64,000 nt of DNA. Origin: Clostridium cavendishii DSM 21758. GTDB lineage: Bacteria > Bacillota > Clostridia > Clostridiales > Clostridiaceae. Positions 44,324 through 54,170 of the stretch are shown piece by piece (position 1 is the first letter of the stretch; every line of letters begins with the position of its first letter). The translations under genes were made by a program, and so were the position numbers. The stretch spans positions 248,001 through 312,000 of the forward strand of contig NZ_FQZB01000006.1 of assembly GCF_900141845.1 (NCBI RefSeq), written 5' to 3'. A model generated the notes under the pieces. The model saw only the letters and a program-made list of their open reading frames with translations, did not search any database and had not been told where the DNA came from.

Positions 44324-44382
44324 TTTAAATTCCTCCTCTAATTTCCCCATAATTTTTATATTTCTACTTTCAACTTACTTTA

Positions 44383-45837
44383 TTATGCTTCACTTATTTC
44401 TGACATATATGCATCATAGTCTTCTGCTATTTTGAAATATCCTTTTTTATTCTTCATATATTGAATTTGTGGTATAGCTAGTAATACTATTATTGATATT
44501 GCAACACCTACATATTGCATATTTTTCATAAGAACTCCTACAACTGGCCATACTGTTGCAAAATCAAAGTTTCCATGCCATCCACCATATTTAGCTAATC
44601 CAAAATAATATGCTGCAAAAGCTCCTCCTAAAACTTGTATTAAACCTGATACAAAAGGAATTATCATTGCTGCCCTTAATCCACCTTTTTTATTAGCAAA
44701 TACTGCAAATGTTGCATTATCAAAAAATACTGGAACGAAACCTGTTATTATTAAAACTGGACTCTTAAATACTACTAATCCTATTATTGCTATAAATTGT
44801 CCTACTGCCCCAAATAAGAATCCTATTGTTACTGCATTTGGATGTCCGAATCCATAAACTGCAGCACAGTCTACTGCTGGCATTGAACCTGGTAATATTT
44901 TATTTGAAATCCCTTGGAATGATTCTGTTAATTCTGCAACGAACATTCTAACTCCAAGTTGTAATATACTTAAATAAACTGCAAAGTTTAATGATTTTTC
45001 CATTATATAAAACATAAAGTTTTGATTTTTAGCAAATCCTGTATCTATCTTATGCAATAGATCTGGTCCTAGAACTACCATTATTGCTCCAAAGAATGCC
45101 ATCATTAATATTCCTGTTGCTACAACGTTATCACTGAATATTGATAAAAAACCTGGGAATTCTAAATCTTCAATAGATTTTTCTTTGTTTCCTACTTTTT
45201 CTGCTATTTTATCTGTTAACCATACACCAAACATTTGTTGATGTCCTATAGCAAATCCGCCACCTTCTGTTAACTCTTGACAAGCCTCTACTGTAAGATT
45301 AGCTGAAACTGCCCAATAAGTACCTAATAATAAACCTAACATAATAACTATTTTTATATCTTGTAATGCTGGAAATGCGAATAATACTAACCATAAAGCT
45401 GTTGATGATTGTTGAACCATTATGTGACCTGTAATAAATACTGTTCTAACTTTAGTGTACTTTCTAAATAGAACTAATAAAATATTACACATAAATGCTA
45501 CTAATAAAACTACCATCATCATAGAAAAAGATCTGCCTGTATTTTCTATAGCTGATTGAGCTGCTGTTTGCCCAAAATAAGGATCAATAACTGCTGCGGA
45601 GAGATTAAAACGATCTTTAAGACCTGCTAATATTGGTCGGAAATTACTTACTAATCCTGAGGCTGCTACATTAAGAATTAAATAACCAACCGTTGCTTTT
45701 ATAAATCCTGCAAAAGCTTCATATATAGGCCTCTTTAATAATAGATATCCAATTAATACTATGAATCCTATAAAAAATGCTGGTTTGGTTAAAATGTTAA
45801 TTTGAAAAAAACTCCATACATCCATTAAAAAGTTCAT
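44383..45837 (-). CDS. ulaA: Ascorbate-type PTS permease enzyme IIC
   Basis: A 484-residue membrane carrier with about eleven hydrophobic segments, of the length and composition usual for UlaA/SgaT (family 4.A.7). TGHIMVQQSSTALWLVLFAFP and ACQELTEGGGFAIGHQQMFG are recognisable conserved loops. It imports and phosphorylates L-ascorbate or a related compound together with IIA and IIB. RBS GAGGAGG lies before ATG 45837. It follows ulaC by about 33 bases. Confidence 0.93.
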   Translation of the reverse strand: MNFLMDVWSFFQINILTKPAFFIGFIVLIGYLLLKRPIYEAFAGFIKATVGYLILNVAASGLVSNFRPILAGLKDRFNLSAAVIDPYFGQTAAQSAIENTGRSFSMMMVVLLVAFMCNILLVLFRKYTKVRTVFITGHIMVQQSSTALWLVLFAFPALQDIKIVIMLGLLLGTYWAVSANLTVEACQELTEGGGFAIGHQQMFGVWLTDKIAEKVGNKEKSIEDLEFPGFLSIFSDNVVATGILMMAFFGAIMVVLGPDLLHKIDTGFAKNQNFMFYIMEKSLNFAVYLSILQLGVRMFVAELTESFQGISNKILPGSMPAVDCAAVYGFGHPNAVTIGFLFGAVGQFIAIIGLVVFKSPVLIITGFVPVFFDNATFAVFANKKGGLRAAMIIPFVSGLIQVLGGAFAAYYFGLAKYGGWHGNFDFATVWPVVGVLMKNMQYVGVAISIIVLLAIPQIQYMKNKKGYFKIAEDYDAYMSEISEA

Positions 45838-45870
45838 CTTGATTTCCTCCTCTGTTTTTATTCTTAACGT

Positions 45871-46305
45871 TTACAATAATGCCATTAAATCTTCTACTTG
45901 TTTTGCTTTTAATAATTTTTCAACTTTTTCTTCATTTTCTATAAATCCAACCATATTGACTAGATTCTGCATGTGTAATTCATTGTTAGTTGATGCTAGA
46001 ACAAAGAATAACTGTGCATCGTGCTCTGGATCATCACTAAAATGAACTGGTCTTTCTGTTTTCATAAAACAAATTGCTGTTTCATTAACACCTTTTCCCT
46101 CTTGAGCATGTGGTATACATATATTAGGTGCAATAACTATATATGGACCATGTTTCTTTATACTAGCTATAATTTCATCTACATAAAGTTTATCAACTGC
46201 ATTTTGTTCAATTAGTGGCATACATGCTGCATGTACAGCTTCCTCCCAGTTGTCAAATCCCTCATGAAATGAATATCTTTTCTTTTCTATTAACTCTTTT
46301 AACAT
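45871..46305 (-). CDS. ulaC: Ascorbate-type PTS enzyme IIA
   Basis: A 144-residue PTS IIA of the mannitol/fructose fold as used in ula systems. The phospho-His is in NICIPHAQEGKGVNE (about residue 66). WEEAVHAACMPLIEQNAV and FFVLASTNNELHMQNL are further family motifs. It is encoded second in the operon, after ulaG. Confidence 0.92.
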   Translation of the reverse strand: MLKELIEKKRYSFHEGFDNWEEAVHAACMPLIEQNAVDKLYVDEIIASIKKHGPYIVIAPNICIPHAQEGKGVNETAICFMKTERPVHFSDDPEHDAQLFFVLASTNNELHMQNLVNMVGFIENEEKVEKLLKAKQVEDLMALL

Positions 46306-46359
46306 ATTGTTTCCCCCTTGTATTAATAGAGGGCAACTACTTTGCCCTCTATTAAATTT

Positions 46360-47424
46360 TTATAAGAATGAGTTATATGGTAAATTTATTTCATTTGTGA
46401 AACAATCATCAAATCCTCTTGGATAGTGATATTCTATATTATCCTTATCTGTTGGGAATGTAAACTTACCTCCAACTTGCCATATGAATGGTTTAAATTT
46501 ATATTGTAATCTATTTTTCTTCATATCATATAAAGCTAATATTTCATTTGTATCTGCTTGGAAGTTTGACCATATATCATGATGGAATGGTATTACTACT
46601 TTAGTATTTAAAGCTTCTGCCATTCTTAAAATATCAACAGATGTCATTTTGTCTGTTATACCTCTTGGATTTTCACCATAAGAACCTAACGCTACATCTA
46701 TTTGATGATCATTTCCATGTTTAGCATAATAATTTGAGTAATGTGAATCTCCACTATGATAAAGATTACCACCTGGTGTTTTTATTAGATAGTTAACCGC
46801 CTTTATATCCATATTGATTGGCATTGTTCCTCTTAAGTCTCCATTTGGTGGACTTGTTATTAATGCTGTTCTATCAAACGCTTCTAATGCTATTATTTCT
46901 ATATCTTTAACTTTTATAATATCTCCTGGTTTTACTACTATACATCTTTCCTTTGGTACTCCCCATCCAATCCACTTGTCTACGCAAGCTTGTGGTCCTA
47001 TAAAAGGAACTGTTTCATCACAATTTTTAATAACTGCTGCTGCTACATTAACATCTATATGATCATTGTGATCATGTGTAGAAACTACTGCATCTATTTG
47101 CTTTATTCCAAATGGATCTAATACAAAAGGTGCTACTCTTAAATTAGGTTGAAGTTTTTTACCTCCACACATTCTAGCCATTTGATGTTCTGGATCGATA
47201 TACGGATTTTTCATTGTCCTCTTTCCACTTCCACACCAAAAATCTATACATATATTAGTATTTCCTTCACTCTTTACCCATATTCCTGTGCATCCTAACC
47301 ACCACATTGAAAATGTACCTGGTTTAACAACTTCTCTTTCTATCTCTTCATTTAACCAAGTTCCCCATTCTGGAAATGTATTAAGTATCCATGATTCTCT
47401 TGTAATATCATTTACTTTTGCCAT
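46360..47424 (-). CDS. ulaG: L-ascorbate-6-phosphate lactonase
   Basis: A 354-residue metallo-beta-lactamase-fold hydrolase that opens L-ascorbate 6-phosphate to 3-keto-L-gulonate 6-phosphate. The metal site is STHDHNDHIDV, with further ligands at GDSHYSNYYAKHG and IPFHHDIW. The N-terminus (ITRESWILNTFPEWGTWLNEEIE) and SMWWLGCTGIWVK are signature UlaG sequences. It is the first gene of the operon, with AGGAGG before ATG 47424, downstream of the candidate DeoR and CcpA sites. Confidence 0.95.
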   Translation of the reverse strand: MAKVNDITRESWILNTFPEWGTWLNEEIEREVVKPGTFSMWWLGCTGIWVKSEGNTNICIDFWCGSGKRTMKNPYIDPEHQMARMCGGKKLQPNLRVAPFVLDPFGIKQIDAVVSTHDHNDHIDVNVAAAVIKNCDETVPFIGPQACVDKWIGWGVPKERCIVVKPGDIIKVKDIEIIALEAFDRTALITSPPNGDLRGTMPINMDIKAVNYLIKTPGGNLYHSGDSHYSNYYAKHGNDHQIDVALGSYGENPRGITDKMTSVDILRMAEALNTKVVIPFHHDIWSNFQADTNEILALYDMKKNRLQYKFKPFIWQVGGKFTFPTDKDNIEYHYPRGFDDCFTNEINLPYNSFL

Positions 47425-47472
47425 TATTTACGCCTCCTAAGGTTTTATATTTATTCTTCTGTCTTTTTGTTC

Positions 47473-47597
47473 TTTTTGAACTTTTCGTTTGTTTATATTT
47501 ATATATTACAATACTCATTCAAATAATTCAAGCTTTTTTAATCATTTTTTTATTTTTATCGTTTACATTAGTTTTTATTTGAACTTTTTGAACTTTT
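47473..47597. promoter_or_regulatory. Regulatory region of the ula-type operon: DeoR-like repeats
   Basis: TTTTTGAACTTTT occurs at 47473-47485 and again at 47585-47597, and a related TTGAACTTTTTGAA lies at 48491-48504 before the DeoR gene. The repeats flank the divergent start region of ulaG and the 47657 gene, so they are candidate operators for the DeoR-family regulator at 48716. Confidence 0.55.
47554..47567. promoter_or_regulatory. Candidate CcpA cre site
   Basis: On the minus strand TGTAAACGATAAAA fits the cre consensus TGWNANCGNTNWCA at every fixed position except the penultimate base (A for C). It lies about 130 bases before ulaG, suggesting carbon-catabolite repression. Confidence 0.6.
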
Positions 47598-47656
47598 GTG
47601 TTAACATTTAAATATAAACTACAAAAAATATTAAAATAAATAGGAGATGTGATAAA

Positions 47657-48460
47657 ATGTTCACCGCATGGTCATCATCTAAATTGAAAAAATATAAAAA
47701 TCTAATAAACTATAGTCTTTATACCATGTTCTTTGTTTATATAATTTATCTTATTTTGAAAGAACCTAATGTTTTAGGTAAAATACCCTATTTTTTAATT
47801 TTACTTATATTTGGAACTTTAACTTTTTTAAATGAATACTTAAAAAGTCTATATACTAAAAGTATTCTTTTACTAACTGATAGTTGTAATCCAAAAGAAG
47901 GCTTAAAACTTATTAAATTAATTGAACGTTTAGATCTTTTTAAATCATATAAAAATTCTATAATAATTTTCAAATTACTTGCTTTAAGAGACTTAGGAAA
48001 CATTGATGAATTATTAAAATATGCAAATTCACTAGATATAGACCATTTACATTTTAATAAAGATATTATTTTAATATATAACTATACTCTTTTTATGTCA
48101 TATATAGATATAAAAAATGATGATAAAGTACTAACTTATTATAAAAATCTAATTTCCATAAAAAAAGAAAATAATTGTCCTAATTTATTTTCTTGGAGTG
48201 AACTAAATGGAATTTATCATCTTTATAATAATAATTTGATTGAATCCAAGAAACACTTTAACAAAGTTAAAACTAATGAAATGAATACAAGAGAAAGACT
48301 TCATTTCTTTTTTAACTTATCAAAGCTTTGCATTGCTCAAAAAGAATATGATTATTCTTTAAAATATTTAAACAATATTACTTCAATCGAAAATGATCTT
48401 TCAATAAATTGTGAAGCTCAAAGTATATTAAACTCTCTTTATAAAAACAAGAAAGTTTAA
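47657..48460 (+). CDS. Membrane protein with TPR-like C-terminal domain
   Basis: 267 residues, with two hydrophobic helices at about 20-60 and a cytoplasmic or extracellular helical domain that looks like tetratricopeptide repeats (about 85-267, for example LKYANSLDIDHLHFNKDIILIYNYTLF and KEYDYSLKYLNNI). RBS AGGAGATG lies before ATG 47657. It diverges from ulaG and precedes the DeoR gene, separated from it by a terminator. No function is known; TPR domains mediate protein contacts. Confidence 0.7.
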   Translation: MFTAWSSSKLKKYKNLINYSLYTMFFVYIIYLILKEPNVLGKIPYFLILLIFGTLTFLNEYLKSLYTKSILLLTDSCNPKEGLKLIKLIERLDLFKSYKNSIIIFKLLALRDLGNIDELLKYANSLDIDHLHFNKDIILIYNYTLFMSYIDIKNDDKVLTYYKNLISIKKENNCPNLFSWSELNGIYHLYNNNLIESKKHFNKVKTNEMNTRERLHFFFNLSKLCIAQKEYDYSLKYLNNITSIENDLSINCEAQSILNSLYKNKKV

Positions 48461-48464
48461 TTAT

Positions 48465-48500
48465 AAAAGTTCAATAAAACTCGATTACCATTGAACTTTT
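48465..48500 (+). terminator. Terminator after the TPR membrane gene
   Basis: AAAAGTTCAAT pairs perfectly with ATTGAACTTTT, followed by TTGAATT. The same half-sites resemble the proposed DeoR operator, so the element may be dual-purpose. Confidence 0.6.
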
Positions 48501-48715
48501 TGAATTATTATATTATAATAAATTTGCACTATTAATAAATAGAAAATATAAACAATACTATATTTAATTTCAATATTTTCTACAATTTACTTGAAAATAA
48601 AAGTTTTATAGACCTTATAAGACTCTAAATAGAATAGATTAATATATTAACCTATTTTAAAATAATTAATTATAAGTACATTTTATATAACTTTTCTAAA
48701 TACGGGAGGTTAACT

Positions 48716-49528
48716 ATGAACAAAAATGAAGAAATAACTCAAACTAAAGGTATTGTTTCCAATAGACGAAATGATATTTTATCTTACTTACAAGAACACA
48801 AAGTAGCTAAAACAAACGAGCTTTCAGAATTACTATCAATATCACCACTTACTGTACGTCGTGATCTTCAATCTTTAGAAGAAGAAGGTCTAGTTAAAAG
48901 ATTTTATGGTGGGGTTTCATTAATAGAGAATCCTATTGTTACTTCAAGTATATCTAATCCACCAACAGTATCTTTAACAAAAAAAGCTTTAGCTAAATAT
49001 GCGGCTTCTCTTGTAAATGATGGTGATACAATATTTATAAATTCAAGCTCTACAGCTCTTCTATTACTAGAATACTTAGATAAAAAACAAGTTGTTGTTG
49101 TAACTAACAATGGTAATGCATTAAAAAGTAAAGTAGGACCTAATGTAGAACTTGTCTTAACTGGCGGAGAACTTCATGGCAGAAAACGTTCAATGGTTGG
49201 CGATTTTGCTACACTTATTCTTTCAATGGTTACTGCTGATAAATGTTTCTTAGGTGTGAGCGGAATAAGTTCTGACTCAGGAATAAGTACTTCTGTTCTT
49301 AAAGAAACTCTTATAAACAAAAAAATGATTGAGCGTTGTAATGGTCCTATTTATATTCTTGCTGATAGTTCTAAAGTCGAAAAGCATCATAACTTTTCAA
49401 GTGGAGATATAACTGATATTTCACATCTTATAACTGATGACAATGTCTCTAATGACCAAATTGCAGCATTTAATTCAAAAAATGTTGAAGTTATAACAAT
49501 TGATTGTAACGATAAGCAAGATATTTAA
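48716..49528 (+). CDS. DeoR-family transcriptional regulator
   Basis: 270 residues. The N-terminal HTH reads RRNDILSYLQEHKVAKTNELSELLSISPLTVRRDLQSLEEEG and the C-terminal DeoR sensor domain (about 90-260) contains GDTIFINSSSTALLLLEYL, VVTNNG, LTGGELHGRKRSMVGDFA and LADSSKVEKHHNF. Such regulators bind phosphorylated sugars and repress PTS and catabolic operons. It is the likely regulator of the ula operon. RBS GGGAGG lies before ATG 48716. The N-terminal HTH starts about 17 residues in. Confidence 0.92.
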   Translation: MNKNEEITQTKGIVSNRRNDILSYLQEHKVAKTNELSELLSISPLTVRRDLQSLEEEGLVKRFYGGVSLIENPIVTSSISNPPTVSLTKKALAKYAASLVNDGDTIFINSSSTALLLLEYLDKKQVVVVTNNGNALKSKVGPNVELVLTGGELHGRKRSMVGDFATLILSMVTADKCFLGVSGISSDSGISTSVLKETLINKKMIERCNGPIYILADSSKVEKHHNFSSGDITDISHLITDDNVSNDQIAAFNSKNVEVITIDCNDKQDI

Positions 49529-49547
49529 AAAGCAATATAAATTTTTT

Positions 49548-49574
49548 AGGGGCAGTTCACTATGAACTGCCCCT
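49548..49574. terminator. Bidirectional terminator between DeoR and MCP genes
   Basis: AGGGGCAGTTCA pairs perfectly with its complement across a 3-base apex. A T-run lies on each outer side. Confidence 0.88.
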
Positions 49575-49581
49575 TTGTTTG

Positions 49582-51591
49582 CTAAATTTTAAATCTATCA
49601 ACATTTCCCATAAGTTTTTTACTCATATCTGTTAATAAATTTAACGAACCTGATATTTCTTCCGTTGATTCACTCATTTCTTGTGTTGAAGCTGATATTT
49701 CTTCTGAAGATGCAGACACTTCTTCTGCTATTGATGAAGCACTTTCTAGTTTTCCTAAAATGACTTCTTTACTATTATTCAAATTTTCTACTGAATCAGT
49801 TGCAACACTCATTTTAGGGGTTATCTCATCTACTGCAACTGTTATTGTTTCAAAGGATTTTATTGCTGTATATATATTTCCTTCTTGATTCTTTAGTTCA
49901 TCTTTAACAGTATCTGTTGTACCAACCATAACCCCAGTTTCTTTTGATATCTCAGATATAAGATTTGAAATATTCACAGAAGAATCTCTACTTTGTTCTG
50001 CAAGTTTTCTTATCTCATCAGCTACTACTGAGAATCCTTTACCTGATTCTCCTGCCCTGGCTGCTTCAATTGCTGCATTTAACGCTAGTAAATTTGTTTG
50101 TTCTGATATACTGTTTATAAGATTAGTTATTTCATTTATCTTTGTTACATTTTGTCCAACATTCTGAATTTTCACTATTAAATCATTAAAGGATTCATTA
50201 ACATTTTTAACTGATTGTATAACATTTCCCATATCCTTGTTACTATTATCAGCCATAGTTTTTATATTGTTAGTATTTACATCAACTTCCTTTATTACAT
50301 TAACTACACCATCTAGCTTTGCACTAAATTCTTGCAATATTCCTGTTATATCCACTAAATCTGATGCTTGTTCTACAGTTCCTTTTGCCACATCATTTGT
50401 TGCTACTGATATATTTTGGCTTGATGAATGAAGCTCCTGTGCAACTGTTGAAAGATTTTCTGACTGAACATCAATACTGGATGAACTTTCCTTTATATCA
50501 TTAATCATATCAACCATCGATTTTTTCATAACATTTAGAGACTTAGCCATCTGCCCTATTTCATCTTTCCTACTTAATATTTCCTCCGAAGTTTCTTTGG
50601 ATAAATCTCCTTCTGACATTGTTTTTAATTGTTCCATTGACATTTTTATTGGTTTTATTATAGTTTTTGATATAAGTGAAACTATAATTCCTCCTGATAT
50701 TATGAATAGTACTGAAACTATGGCAATTCCTATTTTTAATCCCGTTACTTCCTTTAATATTTCGTCAGTTTCAATATCTAATGCAACTGACCAACCAGTA
50801 TTTTTTACTGGAGCATAACCAACATAATCTGATACACCTTTATATGTATATTCTCCTACACCAGTTTGTCCTTCTACCATTTTCTTTTCTATTTCAACTA
50901 TTGATTTAAGCTCTGGATCTTTTTTCACATCTTCTAAATCATTTGATTTGGATGTTACTAAATCTTTATCCTTATCAGCTATTGTAACTCCTGATTTATT
51001 AATCATAAATGCTTCACCGGTTTTTCCAAACTTAAATTCATCAGTATATTTACTTAATTCATTTCCTTCTCTAACAGCCGTTAATACACCTATTACCTTA
51101 CCATTATTTTTAATTGGTACATTATAAAGCACTATAACTTTACCATCACTTTTACTAACTATAGGATCAGATACATTACTTGTTCCCGATAAAGCCTTTT
51201 TAAAACTTTCTTCCTCCTTAACATTAAATTCTTTACCTTCTGTATCTATTGCTTTTCCTTCAATGTCTTCTATTGTCATAGAAACATGTCCAGCTCTTTC
51301 CTTTTCAGCTAAAAGCACATCTAATTTTTCCTTTATAGGTATATTTTCATCTTTTAACTTTGGATTCTCAGCTAATAACTCTGAAACTTTTATTTGTATA
51401 TTAATTTCTTTCTCTATGTTACCAGCTAATTGTTCAGACATCACTGGTAATGTAGTTTTCACAGTAGCTACTAAAGATTTCTTTGAAATATATAAAGCTA
51501 TTAATGAAACTCCTGTGCAAATTATAACTATTAAAGCTATAAAACTCGTTATTAATTGACTTTTAATACTTCTAAATTTTAATTTTTTCAA
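49582..51591 (-). CDS. Methyl-accepting chemotaxis protein 1 (dCache-HAMP-MCP)
   Basis: A 669-residue chemoreceptor. TM1 lies at about 12-34, a double-Cache extracellular sensor at about 35-275 (with FGKTGEAFMINKSGVTIADKDKDLV and YVGYAPVKNTGWSVALDIET), TM2 at about 280-303, HAMP at about 304-358 and the MCP signalling domain at about 400-669. The tip reads INSISEQTNLLALNAAIEAARAGESGKGFSVVADEIRKLAEQS. It is the last of three tandem minus-strand receptor genes. Its signalling half is almost identical to the others while the sensor differs, so the ligands differ. The RBS before ATG 51591 is AGAGGAGAG. Confidence 0.93.
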   Translation of the reverse strand: MKKLKFRSIKSQLITSFIALIVIICTGVSLIALYISKKSLVATVKTTLPVMSEQLAGNIEKEINIQIKVSELLAENPKLKDENIPIKEKLDVLLAEKERAGHVSMTIEDIEGKAIDTEGKEFNVKEEESFKKALSGTSNVSDPIVSKSDGKVIVLYNVPIKNNGKVIGVLTAVREGNELSKYTDEFKFGKTGEAFMINKSGVTIADKDKDLVTSKSNDLEDVKKDPELKSIVEIEKKMVEGQTGVGEYTYKGVSDYVGYAPVKNTGWSVALDIETDEILKEVTGLKIGIAIVSVLFIISGGIIVSLISKTIIKPIKMSMEQLKTMSEGDLSKETSEEILSRKDEIGQMAKSLNVMKKSMVDMINDIKESSSSIDVQSENLSTVAQELHSSSQNISVATNDVAKGTVEQASDLVDITGILQEFSAKLDGVVNVIKEVDVNTNNIKTMADNSNKDMGNVIQSVKNVNESFNDLIVKIQNVGQNVTKINEITNLINSISEQTNLLALNAAIEAARAGESGKGFSVVADEIRKLAEQSRDSSVNISNLISEISKETGVMVGTTDTVKDELKNQEGNIYTAIKSFETITVAVDEITPKMSVATDSVENLNNSKEVILGKLESASSIAEEVSASSEEISASTQEMSESTEEISGSLNLLTDMSKKLMGNVDRFKI

Positions 51592-51807
51592 TTTAGTTCT
51601 CTCCTCTTATAATTTATTTTATCCCCTTACGTTTTCTTATTATCTTGACGCTTTTATACTATCATCATATTTCATATTTTTCTAACTTTATACAAATAAA
51701 TTTATAGGCAAAAATTCAAAAAAACTTAAAATTTATCATTAATTTTAATATTTTATTTATAATAATTTAACAATTTATTATATTTACAAACAAATTCTTA
51801 AATCAAT

Positions 51808-51842
51808 AAAGAAAGACATTAGCATAGGCTAATGTCTTTCTT
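51808..51842 (-). terminator. Terminator of MCP gene 2
   Basis: AAAGAAAGACATTAGC pairs perfectly with its complement across 4 bases. T-rich sequence follows on the minus strand. Confidence 0.8.
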
Positions 51843-51846
51843 CGTT

Positions 51847-53856
51847 CTAAATTTTAAATCTATTAACATTTTCCATTAATCTTTTACTCATACCTGTTAA
51901 TGAATCTAACGAAGATGATATTTCTTCTGTTGATTTACTCATTTCTTGTGTTGATGCTGCTATTTCTTCTGAGGATGCTGATACTTCTTCTGCTATTGCT
52001 GAAGCACCTTCTACCTTACCTAAGATAACATCTTTACTTTCATTTAATATCTCAACTGACTCATTTGCAATGTTCATTTTTGGAGTTATTTCATCTACTG
52101 CCACAGTTATTGTTTCAAAGGATTTTATAGCTGTATAAATATTTCCTTCTTGATTCTTTAACTCTTCCTTAACAGTATCTGTTGTTCCGACCATTACTTG
52201 AGTTTCCTTTGATATCTCAGATATAAGATTTGAAATATTTACAGAGGAATCTCTACTTTGCTCCGCAAGCTTTCTTATTTCATCAGCTACTACTGAGAAT
52301 CCCTTACCTGCTTCTCCTGCTCTAGCTGCTTCAATTGCTGCATTTAAAGCTAATAAATTTGTTTGTTCTGATATACTGTTTATAAGATTAGTTATTTCAT
52401 TTATCTTTGTAACATTTTCTCCAACATTCTGAGTTTTTAATATTAAATCATTAAATGATTCGTTAACATTTTTAACTGATTGTATAACATTTCCCATATC
52501 TCTGTTACTATTATCAGCCATAGTTTTTATATTGTTAGTATTTACATCAACTTCTTTTATTATATTAACTACACCATCTAATTTTGCACTAAATTCTTGT
52601 AATATTCCTGTTATATCTACTAAGTCTGATGCTTGTTCTACAGTTCCTTTTGCAACATCATTTGTTGCTACTGATATATTTTGGCTTGATGAACTTAATT
52701 CTTCTGCAACAGCTGAAAGATTGTCTGATTGTGCATCGATGTTACCTGAACTTACTTTTATATCATTAAGCATAGAAACCACTGATTCTTTCATAACATC
52801 TAAAGCGTGTGCCATTTGACCTATTTCATCTTGTCTATCTAATATTTCTTTTGAAGTTTCTTCACTTAAATCTCCTTCTGAAATTGTCTTTAATTGTTTA
52901 ACTGACATATTTATTGGCTTTGTTATAGTTCTTGATATAAGTGAAACTATAAAGCTACCAATTACTATAAAAATTAATGCCACTATTGCAATACTTATTT
53001 TTAAAGTAGTTAATTCACTTAATATTTCATTTGTTTCAATAGCTATAGCTATTGACCATCCTGTACTTTTTATTGGAGCATAGCCTACATACTTTGATTT
53101 ACCACTATAGTTATATTCCCCTGATCCAGTTTCTCCTGCTATCATTTTCTTTTCTATATTAACTATAGATTGAAGTGCAGAATCCTTTTTTAAATTCTCG
53201 ATATCATTATCTTGTGATAAGACTAAATCTTTATTGTTGTGTGCTATAGTTGTTCCTGATTTATTAAGCATAAATGCTTGTCCAGTTTTTCCAACTTTAA
53301 TATCATTAGTGTGAGTACTTAATTCATTACCATCTCTTACAGCAGTAAGAACTCCTATAACAGTACCATTTTCTTTAATTGGAACACTATAAACAACTAT
53401 TACCTTACCATCTACCTTAGATACTATTGGATCTGATATAGCACTTTTTCCACTTGCAGCTTTTTTAAAGAAATCTCTTTCAGCACTGTTCTCTTGTTTC
53501 CCCTCAATAGTATTTCCATTTCCATTAAGTTCTTCAAGGCTCATATCTATAAATCCTGTTCTTTTAGCTTCCTTTGTAAGTAATGCTAACTTTTCACTTA
53601 TAGGAACATCTTTACTTATTATTTTTTCATTTTCGGCTAAAGTCTCTAACATACCAATCTGTACATTTAATGAATTTTCAACAGAACTTGCTGCTTCCTT
53701 TGCTACTTCTGGTAATGTAGTGTTTACAGTATTTACTAACGATTTCTGAGAAATATATAATGCAATTAGAGCAACGCCTACACAAATTGTTACTATTAGC
53801 GCTATGAAGCTTACCAGTAACTGGCTCTTCAAACTTTTGAATTTAACTTTTTTCAT
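51847..53856 (-). CDS. Methyl-accepting chemotaxis protein 2 (dCache-HAMP-MCP)
   Basis: 669 residues with the same order as receptor 1. The sensor contains VGKTGQAFMLNKSGTTIAHNNKDLV and GYAPIKSTGWSIAIAIET, and the hairpin tip reads INSISEQTNLLALNAAIEAARAGEAGKGFSVVADEIRKLAEQS. It differs from receptor 1 mainly in residues 35-150 and has a longer divergent linker (SVENSLNVQIGMLETLAENEKII). RBS AGGGAGG lies before ATG 53856. Each receptor gene in this array has its own terminator, so they are regulated separately. Confidence 0.93.
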   Translation of the reverse strand: MKKVKFKSLKSQLLVSFIALIVTICVGVALIALYISQKSLVNTVNTTLPEVAKEAASSVENSLNVQIGMLETLAENEKIISKDVPISEKLALLTKEAKRTGFIDMSLEELNGNGNTIEGKQENSAERDFFKKAASGKSAISDPIVSKVDGKVIVVYSVPIKENGTVIGVLTAVRDGNELSTHTNDIKVGKTGQAFMLNKSGTTIAHNNKDLVLSQDNDIENLKKDSALQSIVNIEKKMIAGETGSGEYNYSGKSKYVGYAPIKSTGWSIAIAIETNEILSELTTLKISIAIVALIFIVIGSFIVSLISRTITKPINMSVKQLKTISEGDLSEETSKEILDRQDEIGQMAHALDVMKESVVSMLNDIKVSSGNIDAQSDNLSAVAEELSSSSQNISVATNDVAKGTVEQASDLVDITGILQEFSAKLDGVVNIIKEVDVNTNNIKTMADNSNRDMGNVIQSVKNVNESFNDLILKTQNVGENVTKINEITNLINSISEQTNLLALNAAIEAARAGEAGKGFSVVADEIRKLAEQSRDSSVNISNLISEISKETQVMVGTTDTVKEELKNQEGNIYTAIKSFETITVAVDEITPKMNIANESVEILNESKDVILGKVEGASAIAEEVSASSEEIAASTQEMSKSTEEISSSLDSLTGMSKRLMENVNRFKI

Positions 53857-54170
53857 TTTTAATCCTCCCTATGTTTATCCTTTGTTCAACTTTATTTCTA
53901 ATTAATTTTTTATAATAATTATTCACCTCAAAAAAATAAATTTTATCTATAATAAAAAATCCTCCCTTCTAATAAAAATCTTTTTTATTAAAATTTCCTT
54001 CTAATATTTAATTTTCGTGATATTAATTTTTTACTTAATCCAAAAAATTTATGTAATTTTATACATGAACTTAATATTATTGAATATATGATCTTTAAAA
54101 ACACTTAGAACTGCAACAAAGAAGGATTTTTACATTTTCTGTATGTAAAAATCCTTTTCAATATTAATTA
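53857..54170. other. Intergenic region between MCP genes 2 and 3
   Basis: 314 AT-rich bases with no ORF. The stem at 54122-54156 (AAGGATTTTTACAT with ATGTAAAAATCCTT) ends the receptor 3 transcript on the minus strand. The remainder presumably carries the receptor 2 promoter, which I cannot place. Confidence 0.6.
54122..54156 (-). terminator. Terminator of MCP gene 3
   Basis: A 14-bp perfect stem with a 7-base loop. T-rich sequence follows on the minus strand. Confidence 0.8.
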
